From the NCBI GenBank assembly GCA_023428335.1, contig JAEYYS010000107.1, positions 1-31,040 of the forward strand: a stretch of 31,040 nucleotides of DNA, read 5' to 3'. This DNA is from Verrucomicrobiota bacterium (GTDB taxonomy: Bacteria > Verrucomicrobiota > Verrucomicrobiia > Verrucomicrobiales > Verrucomicrobiaceae). The translations under genes and the position numbers were made by a program. Under the pieces are notes generated by a model. It did not search any database and had not been told where the DNA came from. It saw only the letters and a list, made by a program, of their open reading frames with translations. This document shows positions 1 to 6,913 of this stretch, in pieces (within the stretch, counting starts at the first letter, position 1; each line of letters starts with the position of its first letter).

Positions 1-94
1 CGTTCTGGGGGTGGATGCGGCGTCCTGGGCGACAAAAGTCGGACGCGGCGCAGCGCGTCCCGACCGGTAGGGCGCCGCTGTGCCGGCGCTTTTG

Positions 95-119
95 CTGTAG
101 GCGGGGGCAGTGACCCCGC
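95..119 (+). repeat. 25-nt hairpin element, copy 1
   Basis: CTGTAG is followed by a GCGGGG/CCCCGC stem with loop GCAGTGA. The copies at 5284-5308 and 5623-5647 are identical, and 10714-10738 (minus strand) carries a covarying version. It sits near the left end of long repeat A. Confidence 0.85.
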
Positions 120-139
120 GGTTCCCGTAGAATCTGGAA

Positions 140-166
140 CCACGAAGGGCACGAAGCTCACGAAGG
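140..166 (+). repeat. Three-unit 9-bp-period array (CACGAAGG type)
   Basis: Three consecutive 9-mers: CCACGAAGG, GCACGAAGC, TCACGAAGG. The matching array in long repeat B is at 5668-5694, and related arrays lie at 5223-5249 and 5560-5586. Confidence 0.75.
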
Positions 167-708
167 GCGGCAGGGCAGGGCACCGTGCTGTCACAGGACA
201 AGCCCAACGGGCTTGCGGCATGCAGCCCAGGGATGCCGAGCGCAGCGAGTGCTTCCCTGGGGCGTCGAACGACCCCCGATCCGGTGAACCGCGAACCCTG
301 CAGGGGTTCCGTCGCATGGGAACGGGTCGCCTCCCCCTGACGACACCCCGCTGGGGTCCGTTGCGTTCAACGATCCGGGGTGGGCGCAGGACCCAGGCGA
401 GGCCGCGGCGCGTCCACGCCTGGGCTGCAAGCCGGAACCGCGTCGCGGTTCGGGGTGGAGCGTCGGTGGGTCCGGGAGGTCTGGCCCGGACTTGAGCCCG
501 ATCGATGCGATTCGAATTCTGATGGGCTGGCGCGTCTTTTTCTTGACGGAAATCTCCATATCGAAGAGCCTCTGTTCATGTCCGTCTCTCCAGAGGAATG
601 GTTGACCGTTCCGGTGGGCTTGGTCCGTGAACCGCTTTGGCGTGGAGGCGTTGTTCCGGCGACGGTAGGTGACAGAATTCAGTTTGCCCTAGAATTCCGT
701 TTATCACC

Positions 709-1089
709 ATGGCTGCTCTTATCGCTATCGTCTTGGTAGTCTTGATGTTCCTCGCTCCCTGGATTGCAGCTCGGATAGCGGAGAGATCACCGATGGACCC
801 GCGTCGACGTTTTGGCTGGTTTGGCGTTGTCGCGTCCGTGCTCGCGCTTGTATGGATCGGCTTCTTTGCCCCAGGATTCCATTGGACTGGTGGAGTGGTT
901 AAATCAGTGAAGATTCGAGTCACTGAAGGTGAGAGTCGAAAACCTGCCCAAGGACTGACGGTTATTTTGTTACCTCATAGGAGGAATTTCACGTGCCTCA
1001 GCGAGATGGATCGCAGATTCAATCGCCCCCGCTTGGGCGTCCCTCCGCCACGCGCAGCCAGAGGGAAAAGGCGGAGCCGCGGCCGGTGA
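709..1089 (+). CDS. Hypothetical membrane protein, probably 3'-truncated
   Basis: A 126-codon frame begins 129 nt after long repeat A. Residues ~3-20 and ~40-57 are hydrophobic and look like two membrane helices. They are followed by a short soluble stretch (VKIRVTEGESRKPAQGLTV, then ILLPH) that resembles the first strands of a carboxypeptidase-regulatory-like beta domain. After about residue 90 the frame runs antisense into the 3' end of the histidine kinase gene and becomes Arg/Pro-rich, so the native C-terminus is probably lost. No clear Shine-Dalgarno site precedes the ATG. A spurious frame cannot be excluded; the amphipathic N-terminal pattern is the main support. No function is assigned. 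Confidence 0.35.
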   Translation: MAALIAIVLVVLMFLAPWIAARIAERSPMDPRRRFGWFGVVASVLALVWIGFFAPGFHWTGGVVKSVKIRVTEGESRKPAQGLTVILLPHRRNFTCLSEMDRRFNRPRLGVPPPRAARGKRRSRGR

Positions 1090-2989
1090 CCGGGTCGTTG
1101 CGGAGGTCGCCACCGAGTTCGCGGGCGAGGCGGCGGCTGAGGGCGAGGCCGAGGCCGACGCCGGGGGCGCTGTGGGCGGCTTCGGTGGCGGACTTGCTGA
1201 AGGGGCGGAAGAGTTTTTTCTTCTGTCCGACCGGCAGGCCGGGACCGAAATCGCGCAGGGTGAACACGAGGCTTTGTCCCTGCCGGCCAACGCTCAGTTC
1301 CAAACGCTTGGGGTCGCTGTTGGGCGCGGCGTATTTGCAGGCGTTGTCGGTGAGGTTGAAGAGGATTTGTTCGACCGCCATGGCGTCCGCCCGCACCTCG
1401 ACCGTGTTCAGCGATTCCTGCTGCACGACCTCGAATGCCAGGTCCGCCTGGGCGGCCCGCTGGCGCAGGCGTGGCAGGAGGCGATCGAGCAGGGTCTGCA
1501 CCGCGATGTTTTGCAGGCGGGCCGTCACGCGCCCGCGCTCGATGCGGGAGAAGGACAGCACGTTTTCGACGAGGTGCATCAGCCGGGTCGATTCGTCGCA
1601 GAGCGTTTGCAGGTAACCGCGGCGCTGGGCTGGATCCGTCACCATGTCGTCGGCCAGCATTTCCGAATACAGCTGGAAGGTCGTCAGCGGCGTGCGCAGC
1701 TCGTGGGTCACCGCCGAGACAAAGGCGGCGCGGCGTTCGCTCAGGGTCATGGCCCGGTGCAGGACGAAGGCGATGGCGGCGGCCGCGGCGAGCAGGCAGG
1801 CCCAGGCGAGGGCGAGCGCGGGCTTCAACACCGAGGTCAGGCCGGTTGCGTCCGTCGGCACCGGGCCCGCCATCAGTCGGACGGGCAGGGTCACCAGCGC
1901 GGTGGCGTCCGTGCTCGCGACTTTCGGCGGCACCGGCAGCAGTTGCGCGGCCGGCAGCAGGTCCCGGATCGTTTCCAGCAGCCGTGAACGCAGGCCGGGC
2001 CAGTCCAGCCAGACGCCCTGCACGGTTTCCTTGCCCTCGCTGGTCGCGCCACGCACGAGCAGCAATTCATCGCCCAGCCAGAGCGGTCGCAGGTCGCCGG
2101 CAAAGGCGGGTTTTTCCACGGGGGTTGCCCGGGTCTCAGCCTCGGATTCCGAGCGGTAGCGGCTGGCCACGGAAGCCAGGGAGTCCGTGGCTTGCGCCGT
2201 GGGCTTCTCCGCGGCCTCGGCCGCTGCCTGCACCCTGGGCGCAGCGGACGCGGCGGCGGCATCGGCCACCATGACCTGTGCGGCCGGTGCACCGCCTGCG
2301 GCGGCGGGTTTCTTGATCAGCGGCAGAGTGTAGGACTCCGCCTTTTCCGCGGCCAACTGCCGCTGCACGATCGTGCTTCGACCCATTTGTTCACGGGTGT
2401 TGGCCAGGGCCTGGGCCGCCGTGGTTTTGTCCTGCTGCAAGGCTGGCGACTTGGTCGAAGAAACATCCTGGGGCACGTCATCCAGTCGCATGTCGCGCCC
2501 CACCAGAGGATGTTCCTTCAAGAGCGAGGACAACTGCCCGAGCTTGACGGCGGCCTCCTGAAACTGCGGGTGGATGGCATACCAGCTCAGCGCCCGCTCC
2601 CGCGCTTCGCCGTCCGGAGCCTGGGGACTGCGCAGGCTTCCATCCGGCATCTGCTGAAAGTGCAGCCTGACCCACTCGGGCAGTCCACCCAGCAGGGGCG
2701 AGGGCAGAACGGCCGCGCCCTTGGGCAGGGCGCGGTTGTCGGCCGTGAACACGTCGTCGGGCTGGTAAAACGCCTGGTAATGCCAGGTCGGTCGGGCGTT
2801 CTCCCGGATGAGCAGGGCGCTGGCGAAGGAATCCATGCGCCACAAGGCGAGTCGCACCCGCTCCTGCGCCTGCGCCTCGAGGGCGGCCGTTTGCCGGGCC
2901 TCTTCCAATTCCAGGGTGTGCGCGCTGATCCAGCCCAGCACCGTCACGAAAACGGTCAGGCAGAGCAGGAAGGCGAGCCAGCGAAACAT
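1019..2989 (-). CDS. Membrane sensor histidine kinase with large periplasmic domain
   Basis: This 656-residue protein senses a signal outside the inner membrane and autophosphorylates to drive the response regulator encoded just upstream. A helix at ~4-22 and a second at ~390-410 frame a ~365-residue periplasmic part. The kinase core follows: HisKA with VTHELRTPL (phospho-acceptor H429), N box NLTDNACKYA (~545-554), G1 box DFGPGLP (580-586) and G2 box GVGLGLALS (610-618). The periplasmic part ends in an Ala-rich, low-complexity stretch (~228-290), probably a flexible linker, and no known sensor domain is recognised. The gene lies 27 nt downstream of the regulator and is the last gene of the VWA-RR-HK operon. 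The signal is unknown. Family assignment is secure, specific pathway is not. Confidence 0.93.
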   Translation of the reverse strand: MFRWLAFLLCLTVFVTVLGWISAHTLELEEARQTAALEAQAQERVRLALWRMDSFASALLIRENARPTWHYQAFYQPDDVFTADNRALPKGAAVLPSPLLGGLPEWVRLHFQQMPDGSLRSPQAPDGEARERALSWYAIHPQFQEAAVKLGQLSSLLKEHPLVGRDMRLDDVPQDVSSTKSPALQQDKTTAAQALANTREQMGRSTIVQRQLAAEKAESYTLPLIKKPAAAGGAPAAQVMVADAAAASAAPRVQAAAEAAEKPTAQATDSLASVASRYRSESEAETRATPVEKPAFAGDLRPLWLGDELLLVRGATSEGKETVQGVWLDWPGLRSRLLETIRDLLPAAQLLPVPPKVASTDATALVTLPVRLMAGPVPTDATGLTSVLKPALALAWACLLAAAAAIAFVLHRAMTLSERRAAFVSAVTHELRTPLTTFQLYSEMLADDMVTDPAQRRGYLQTLCDESTRLMHLVENVLSFSRIERGRVTARLQNIAVQTLLDRLLPRLRQRAAQADLAFEVVQQESLNTVEVRADAMAVEQILFNLTDNACKYAAPNSDPKRLELSVGRQGQSLVFTLRDFGPGLPVGQKKKLFRPFSKSATEAAHSAPGVGLGLALSRRLARELGGDLRNDPVTGRGSAFSLWLRVAEGRPSGGD

Positions 2990-3016
2990 GGGGAAGGGGG
3001 GATCTCGTGGTTCTGG

Positions 3017-3706
3017 TCAGGGCAGGGTCAGCATGTAGCCCTGTCCCCGGACGGTGAGCAGGAATTGGGGGGACGATCCGGTGTCGCGCAGCTTCGAGCG
3101 CAGGTTGGCGACATGCATGTCGATGGTGCGCGTCTCCGTGTGGCGCGGCTCGATGCGCCAGACCCGGCGCAGCAGTTCCTCGCGTGAGACGGCACGCCCG
3201 CGGTGCATGGCGAGGTATTCGATCAGACGGCATTCGCGTTCGGACAGTTCGGTGCGCGAGCCTTCGCTGAAGCGCAGCTCGCGCCGTTCCAGGTCGGCGA
3301 CCCCGCCGGGGAAGTCGACGAGGTGCACCGCTTTGGGGCGCTCCGGCGAGCGGCGCAGCACCGCTTCCACGCGTGCGAGCAGTTCGCGCACGCTGAAGGG
3401 TTTCACCACATAGTCATCCGCGCCGAGTTGCAGGCCCTTGACCCGGTCCGCCTCCTCGCCGCGGGCGGAGAGGATGATGACCGGTGTGCCGGGCCGATGC
3501 TCGCGCAGGGCGCGGAGGATTTCGAAGCCGTTGTGGTTGGGCAGCACGAGGTCCAGCAGCATCAGTTCAAAGCGGGCCTTCTGCGCCTGCTCCATGCCGG
3601 ACAGACCCTCCGCCGCCTCCAGGACCTCGTAGCCGGAAAAGCGCAGGGCGTCACAGACGCCGCGCCGGATGGCGCTGTCGTCTTCGATGACCAGGATGGT
3701 GGGCAT
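3017..3706 (-). CDS. OmpR/PhoB-type response regulator
   Basis: This 229-residue two-domain transcription regulator pairs with the adjacent histidine kinase. The receiver domain (~2-115) has the acidic pair D9/D10, phospho-acceptor D52 in LLDLVLP, S80 and K102 in the VKPF motif. The C-terminal part (~130-229) is a winged-helix DNA-binding domain with RTIDMHVANLRSKL as the recognition region and a final GQGYML wing. The chosen start, MPTILVIEDD, is the usual receiver N-terminus; an in-frame ATG nine codons upstream (MDTSPTHPV) is less likely. The gene follows the VWA gene after a 92-nt gap holding a strong hairpin (3744-3792), so its expression may be set separately from that gene. Confidence 0.93.
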   Translation of the reverse strand: MPTILVIEDDSAIRRGVCDALRFSGYEVLEAAEGLSGMEQAQKARFELMLLDLVLPNHNGFEILRALREHRPGTPVIILSARGEEADRVKGLQLGADDYVVKPFSVRELLARVEAVLRRSPERPKAVHLVDFPGGVADLERRELRFSEGSRTELSERECRLIEYLAMHRGRAVSREELLRRVWRIEPRHTETRTIDMHVANLRSKLRDTGSSPQFLLTVRGQGYMLTLP

Positions 3707-3743
3707 GACGGGGTGGGTGGGGGAAGTGTCCATCAAAAGGCAG

Positions 3744-3792
3744 GCCGGGGCAACCCTCCGGATCGCCCCGGCGATCCGGAGTGCAGCCCGGC
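3744..3792. repeat. Strong composite inverted repeat between VWA and regulator genes
   Basis: A perfect 12-bp inverted repeat (CTCCGGATCGCC at 3756-3767, GGCGATCCGGAG at 3770-3781) is enclosed by an outer GCCGGG/CCCGGC stem (3744-3749/3787-3792). There is no T-run on either strand, so it is not a classical intrinsic terminator. It could be an mRNA-processing or stability hairpin, an attenuator, or a REP-like palindrome in the operon. It begins 38 nt upstream of the regulator start on the minus-strand transcript. Confidence 0.55.
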
Positions 3793-3798
3793 TACCGG

Positions 3799-4953
3799 TC
3801 ACTTGAACTCGATCTTCACCTTCGCGGCCTGCTCGCGCACCGCCTTGCCGATGACGGCATCCAGCGTGTCGGCCTCGCCCTGCTCCCGAGTCTTGTCGGC
3901 GAGGAACTGTTCCCGGGCCTCATTGAGTTTCTTGATCTCGGACTGGATGCGCTCGCGTTCGGTCGACTTTTCCTCAACGAGCTTCTGCAGGGCCGCCTCA
4001 TCGAGCTGTTGGTATTCCTTGGGGAGATCCTCGGGCTTGACGGAGCTGGGAGCGACCCCCTTGCGCTTGACCGCGTCCACCAGGTCCCAGCTGCTGCTGT
4101 CGTAGTTGCGGGAAATCTTGGTCAGGGCCCGCTGCACCGAGGCGCCGGCGGGGGCGTTGGCGGCGGCGTTTTCATCCTGGCGTAGCTGATTCGCTTCCGC
4201 CCTCGGGCCTTCGCGACCGTAGCTGATGTAGGTCTTGTTGAGCTCGATGCTGAGGCGGGCGATTTCCTTGTCCTGGGGGGCTTCGAGGCGGACGATGGCC
4301 TTGTCCTGGTTGATGGTCATGAACTTGCCCTCGGCCAGGGCCGCGCCGGTGCGCCAGCCGCCGCTTTCGCCCGCGGCCTGGCTGCCGCAGTGGATGGTGT
4401 TCACCACGATGCCGCGCTGGAGGGCGGCGCGACAGGCCTCATTGGGATTCACCGTGCCCTGGGTGAAGGGCTCGTTGCCGGCGATGAAGATGGCCTTGTA
4501 GACCTGCGGGCTGGCCTCCCAGGCCAGGCGATCCACGGCCTCGCGCACCACGGCGCCGCAATACTCCTGGCCACCGTGGGTGGTGAGCTTGAAGAGATGG
4601 TCCGAGACCGTGTCGAGATCGCGGGTGAAGGGCTGCACGAGGCGGATGTAGTTCGTGCCGACGCTGAGGTTGTTGTTGCCGTATTCGTAGAGCGCCACCT
4701 GGACGACGGCAGCCTTGCCGTGCTGCTGGGCGTCGTTGAACTCGTTGACGATTTTCCAGAGCTGGCTTTTCGCCTGCTCAATGAGGCCGTCCATGCTGTT
4801 GCTGGTGTCGAGCAGGAGGGCGATCTGGACCAGGGCCTCGTCATCGCTGACGGGACGGTCCTTGACGGGTTCCGCGGACAGGCTCCAGGGCAGCAGGACC
4901 AGGGCCGGGAGGAGTTTCAGGCAGCGGAGGAGGGGTAGGGTGTGTGTTTTCAT
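3799..4953 (-). CDS. Secreted von Willebrand factor A domain protein
   Basis: This 384-residue exported protein has a signal peptide at ~1-27, ending near SLSA. A VWA domain starts at ~41 and carries the MIDAS sequence DTSNS (49-53), the metal-dependent ligand-binding site of the fold. A conserved segment (IFIAGNEPFTQG) lies mid-domain. Residues ~300-384 are charged and likely coiled-coil (KLVEEKSTERERIQSEIKKL). The start was chosen because the signal peptide begins there; the open frame extends upstream only through repeat-rich DNA. It is the first gene of the operon with the response regulator and kinase. It may act as a periplasmic partner of that signalling pair, which is inference from context. 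The ligand is unknown. Confidence 0.85.
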   Translation of the reverse strand: MKTHTLPLLRCLKLLPALVLLPWSLSAEPVKDRPVSDDEALVQIALLLDTSNSMDGLIEQAKSQLWKIVNEFNDAQQHGKAAVVQVALYEYGNNNLSVGTNYIRLVQPFTRDLDTVSDHLFKLTTHGGQEYCGAVVREAVDRLAWEASPQVYKAIFIAGNEPFTQGTVNPNEACRAALQRGIVVNTIHCGSQAAGESGGWRTGAALAEGKFMTINQDKAIVRLEAPQDKEIARLSIELNKTYISYGREGPRAEANQLRQDENAAANAPAGASVQRALTKISRNYDSSSWDLVDAVKRKGVAPSSVKPEDLPKEYQQLDEAALQKLVEEKSTERERIQSEIKKLNEAREQFLADKTREQGEADTLDAVIGKAVREQAAKVKIEFK

Positions 4954-5037
4954 GGCAGCCCCAGCCTGCGCCCCCTCGGCCGTCGCGTCTGTAAAGCGGG
5001 TGTAAAAGCGTCCAGAGCCGTTGATTCCAGCCATCGT

Positions 5038-5126
5038 CCGCAGATTTCGCAGATTCCGCAGAAGGTACGGGAGCCGTCCATCGCGTCCATGCAGTCCATC
5101 CGCAGAGGGGCGGAGAGGCAGGGGGG
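5038..5126 (+). repeat. Adjacent 9-bp-period arrays of three sequence types
   Basis: Three runs share a 9-bp step but not a sequence. 5038-5064 is CCGCAGATT, TCGCAGATT, CCGCAGAAG. 5076-5102 is GTCCATCGC, GTCCATGCA, GTCCATCCG. 5100-5126 is weaker (CCGCAGAGG, GGCGGAGAG, GCAGGGGGG). They lie 85-175 bp upstream of the VWA gene start, so they could be part of its control region. Confidence 0.7.
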
Positions 5127-5176
5127 CTGAAGGTAGAGCGATGGGTCCTCCAAGCGCCGTGCCGACCAAGGGGGGC

Positions 5177-5194
5177 GCGGACACTTTTGTCCGC
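5177..5194. repeat. Perfect 7-bp stem hairpin
   Basis: GCGGACA (5177-5183) pairs perfectly with TGTCCGC (5188-5194) around a 4-nt CTTT loop, followed on the plus strand by TTCTTCTG. It could act as a weak terminator for plus-strand transcription, or be another palindromic repeat of this intergenic cluster. A related small palindrome, CGAC/GTCG around AAAA, lies at about 34-45. Confidence 0.45.
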
Positions 5195-5222
5195 TTCTTC
5201 TGAGGGGTGGCAGACTTTGGAA

Positions 5223-5249
5223 CCACGAATTGCACGAAGGCCACGAAGG
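5223..5249 (+). repeat. Three-unit 9-bp-period array (CACGAAGG type)
   Basis: Units CCACGAATT, GCACGAAGG, CCACGAAGG run without spacers and directly precede the partial repeat at 5250-5315. Confidence 0.75.
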
Positions 5250-5315
5250 GAACAGGGCGGGCGCCACTGCGCCGGGGCCTCTGCTGTAGGCGGGGGCAGT
5301 GACCCCGCGTTCCCG
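5250..5315 (+). repeat. Partial copy of the left end of the long repeat
   Basis: This segment matches 5591-5654 almost base for base, including the GGGCGCCACTG/GCGCCGGGG stretch and the complete 25-nt hairpin (5284-5308), then diverges after the GTTCCC that follows the hairpin. It shows that the left block can occur without the rest of the long repeat. Confidence 0.8.
5284..5308 (+). repeat. 25-nt hairpin element, copy 2
   Basis: Identical over 25 nt to 95-119 and 5623-5647: a GCGGGG/CCCCGC stem with loop GCAGTGA, preceded by CTGTAG. Confidence 0.85.
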
Positions 5316-5412
5316 GCCTGACCGCGCGGCCAACCTGAGGTGAACCGCTGATGGGACGCTGATCCAGAAGGGGCACCGCAGAGAGTGGAACCGCAGAGGG
5401 TCAAAAACGGAA

Positions 5413-5449
5413 CCGCAAATATCGCAGATGGGCGCAGATTTAGCAGAAG
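5413..5449 (+). repeat. Four-unit 9-bp-period array (CGCAGAT type)
   Basis: Units CCGCAAATA, TCGCAGATG, GGCGCAGATT (10 nt) and TAGCAGAAG. The type is the same as 5038-5064, 350 bp away. Upstream at ~5342-5400 are looser pairs (ACCGCTGAT with GACGCTGAT; ACCGCAGAG twice at 15-nt spacing). Confidence 0.65.
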
Positions 5450-5471
5450 CGATCAGGGGAACCGGTTTATG

Positions 5472-5499
5472 CCGCCAAGGAACGCAAGGATCGCCAAGG
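5472..5499 (+). repeat. Three-unit 9-bp-period array (CGCCAAGG type)
   Basis: Units CCGCCAAGG, AACGCAAGG and ATCGCCAAGG, a third sequence type with essentially the same step as the neighbouring arrays. Confidence 0.65.
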
Positions 5500-5559
5500 G
5501 CAGACCCAGGGTTTTGAGGGGGAGGCATCTGCCAGACAAGACGGGCTCAAGCGGGTCTC

Positions 5560-5586
5560 GCACGAAGGACACGGAGAGCACGGAGG
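5560..5586 (+). repeat. Three-unit 9-bp-period array (CACGGAG type)
   Basis: Units GCACGAAGG, ACACGGAGA, GCACGGAGG immediately precede long repeat B, in the same relation as 5223-5249 to the partial copy at 5250. Confidence 0.7.
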
Positions 5587-5622
5587 TGGAACAGGTCGGG
5601 CGCCACTGCGCCGGGGCCTCTG

Positions 5623-5647
5623 CTGTAGGCGGGGGCAGTGACCCCGC
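5623..5647 (+). repeat. 25-nt hairpin element, copy 3
   Basis: Identical to 95-119 and 5284-5308; it lies near the left end of long repeat B. Confidence 0.85.
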
Positions 5648-5667
5648 GGTTCCCGTAGAATGTGGAA

Positions 5668-5694
5668 CCACGAATGGCACGAAGATCACGAAGG
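5668..5694 (+). repeat. Three-unit 9-bp-period array (CACGAAGG type)
   Basis: Units CCACGAATG, GCACGAAGA, TCACGAAGG, aligned with 140-166 of long repeat A. The third base and last base of units vary between copies, while the 9-bp step is exact. Confidence 0.75.
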
Positions 5695-6259
5695 GCGGTA
5701 GGGCAGGGTGCCGTGCTGTCACAGGACAAGCCCAACGGGCTTGCGTCATGCAGCCCAGGGATGCCGAGCGCAGCGATTCTTGGAGCGCGAGTGTGCCGAA
5801 GGTCACTCGCTCTGGGGCGGTGGCCGCACGCTGGACTCAGAGCGAGCAGGCTGCGCCATGCTCGCGCTCCAGTCTGAGGGTCGCCTCCCCCTGGCGGCAC
5901 CCCGCCGGGGTCCACGGCGGCCAATGTGCCGGGGTGGGCGCAGGACCCAGGCGAGGCCGCAGCGCGTCCACGCCTGGGCTGCATGACGGAACCGCGTCGC
6001 GGTTCGTGGCGGGGCGTCGGTGGGCCGGGGAGGTGCGTCTTGGGCTTGAGCCTGATCGGTGCGGTTCGAATTATGATGGGCTGGCGCGTCTTTTTCTTGA
6101 CGGAAATCTCCATATCGAAGAGCCTCTTGTCATGCCAGCGTCGCAGAAACGATGTCACCAAGCCGGGTTGGTTTTGTGCGTTCAAAGCCGCAGTCTGCCA
6201 GAGAAAATTAAGTCAATGTGCGGCTGAATGATACTGTTATCACCTTCCTCACACCTCAA

Positions 6260-6913
6260 ATGTCCGAACCCGCAGACACCTCGAAAAAAGCACTCGCCGA
6301 TTATCTCCGTGATAACGACTGGGAGAAGGAGTTGAACTACAAATTGTGGGTCACCAAAGGTGCTCGCTTCTGCGCGGCTCAGCGATACGGTGCTGTCAGC
6401 GACGCTTCCACTAAAGCTCTCACTTTCCTTTCGGCTTATCTCATCATCATAGGTCTCGTGCCTACCTTCATTCCAGCCGTTAGCCAAAAGGTGCCACCCC
6501 CACTGCTCGGCATCAGTACCGTTGGTATTTCCATCCTCGTTCTTGTATACAATCTCATTGAGTCATCTCGGCGATACTCGCTCCGTTCTCATCTTTATCA
6601 CGACTGTGCTCTGAGGATCGGCCGTCTTTACGATGCGCTTCGCCAAGCCAAGAGCATCGAATCATCACAGGATAGAGAGAGAGTAATTCAGCGCATAACC
6701 AAAAAGTATGAGCGGACGATCGAACATTTCGAGAACCACGCTCCCGTTGACTATGCGGTGTTCCAAACGCAGAAACCTGATTACTTCAATCTCTCGCGAC
6801 TCCGAACATATTGTATTCGCCTGAACGCTTACTACCACACTGGCTTTAGGTATCATCTGCTAATTGTTCTCCCACCAGTGTTCGTTGTGCTGCTTTACAT
6901 TTTTCTGAGATGA
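6260..6913 (+). CDS. SLATT-type membrane protein, predicted immune effector
   Basis: This 217-residue protein resembles the SLATT family (SMODS- and SLOG-associating two-TM effector), most like SLATT_5. Seen: an N-terminal amphipathic region with LWVTKGARFCAAQRYG (~29-43), TM helices at ~52-72 and ~81-100 with a short hairpin between, a long charged helical region (~101-160), the ENHAPVDYAVF segment (~158-168), and a third hydrophobic stretch at ~198-216. Family members are predicted to form membrane pores in nucleotide-signal or reverse-transcriptase linked defence systems. No cyclase, SLOG or RT gene is seen here. GC is clearly lower than in the surrounding genes. ATG 6260 was chosen; a GTG at 6218 would add 14 residues. 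No clear ribosome site precedes either. The gene starts 126 nt after long repeat B. Confidence 0.75.
   Translation: MSEPADTSKKALADYLRDNDWEKELNYKLWVTKGARFCAAQRYGAVSDASTKALTFLSAYLIIIGLVPTFIPAVSQKVPPPLLGISTVGISILVLVYNLIESSRRYSLRSHLYHDCALRIGRLYDALRQAKSIESSQDRERVIQRITKKYERTIEHFENHAPVDYAVFQTQKPDYFNLSRLRTYCIRLNAYYHTGFRYHLLIVLPPVFVVLLYIFLR

Larger units (their letters stand above)
70..580 (+). repeat. Long hairpin-rich direct repeat, copy A
   Basis: This ~510-bp segment is a diverged direct repeat of 5591-6134. Shared blocks include the 25-nt hairpin (95-119), the 9-bp array (140-166), a CAAGCCC/GGGCTTG hairpin (199-215, loop AAC), a stem at 392-399/417-424 (CCCAGGCG/CGCCTGGG), an AACCG/CGGTT hairpin at 436-450 and a 52-nt right-end block identical in both copies (521-572). 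Copy A also has stems at 226-233/254-261 and 293-298/304-309 that copy B replaces with different hairpins. Bases 1-708 hold no convincing gene: open frames exist on both strands, but they follow the repeat and show no family resemblance. The chain of stems suggests a structured RNA or a palindromic mobile or regulatory element; its function is unknown. Confidence 0.8.
5591..6134 (+). repeat. Long hairpin-rich direct repeat, copy B
   Basis: This is the second copy of the element at 70-580, in the same orientation. Left block (to ~5785), middle block (~5880-6060) and the 52-nt right block (6075-6126, identical to 521-572) align. The variable interior (~5778-5880) differs from copy A but again forms stems, such as GAGTG/CACTC near 5788-5813 and GAGCGAGCA/TGCTCGCGCTC near 5841-5872. 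Both copies keep an open frame on the minus strand beginning MEISVKKKTRQPI, but rich Arg/Pro content and large indels argue that this is a by-product. With copy A it brackets the two-component/VWA operon. No convincing gene lies between 4954 and 6259. Confidence 0.8.

Noticed and set aside
191..559. Minus-strand frame starting MEISVKKKTRQPI, shared by both long repeats
   Set aside because: The frame runs through the hairpins, is Arg/Pro-rich, and is disrupted by large indels between copies. It is better seen as a by-product of the repeat, although the shared N-terminus was noted.
5038..5694. CRISPR array
   Set aside because: Units are 9 bp with no spacers and no cas genes are near. They are short near-tandem repeats.
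70..6134. Integron attC sites or insertion-sequence ends
   Set aside because: No attC core sites, no integrase, no transposase gene and no target-site duplication could be recognised around the repeats.
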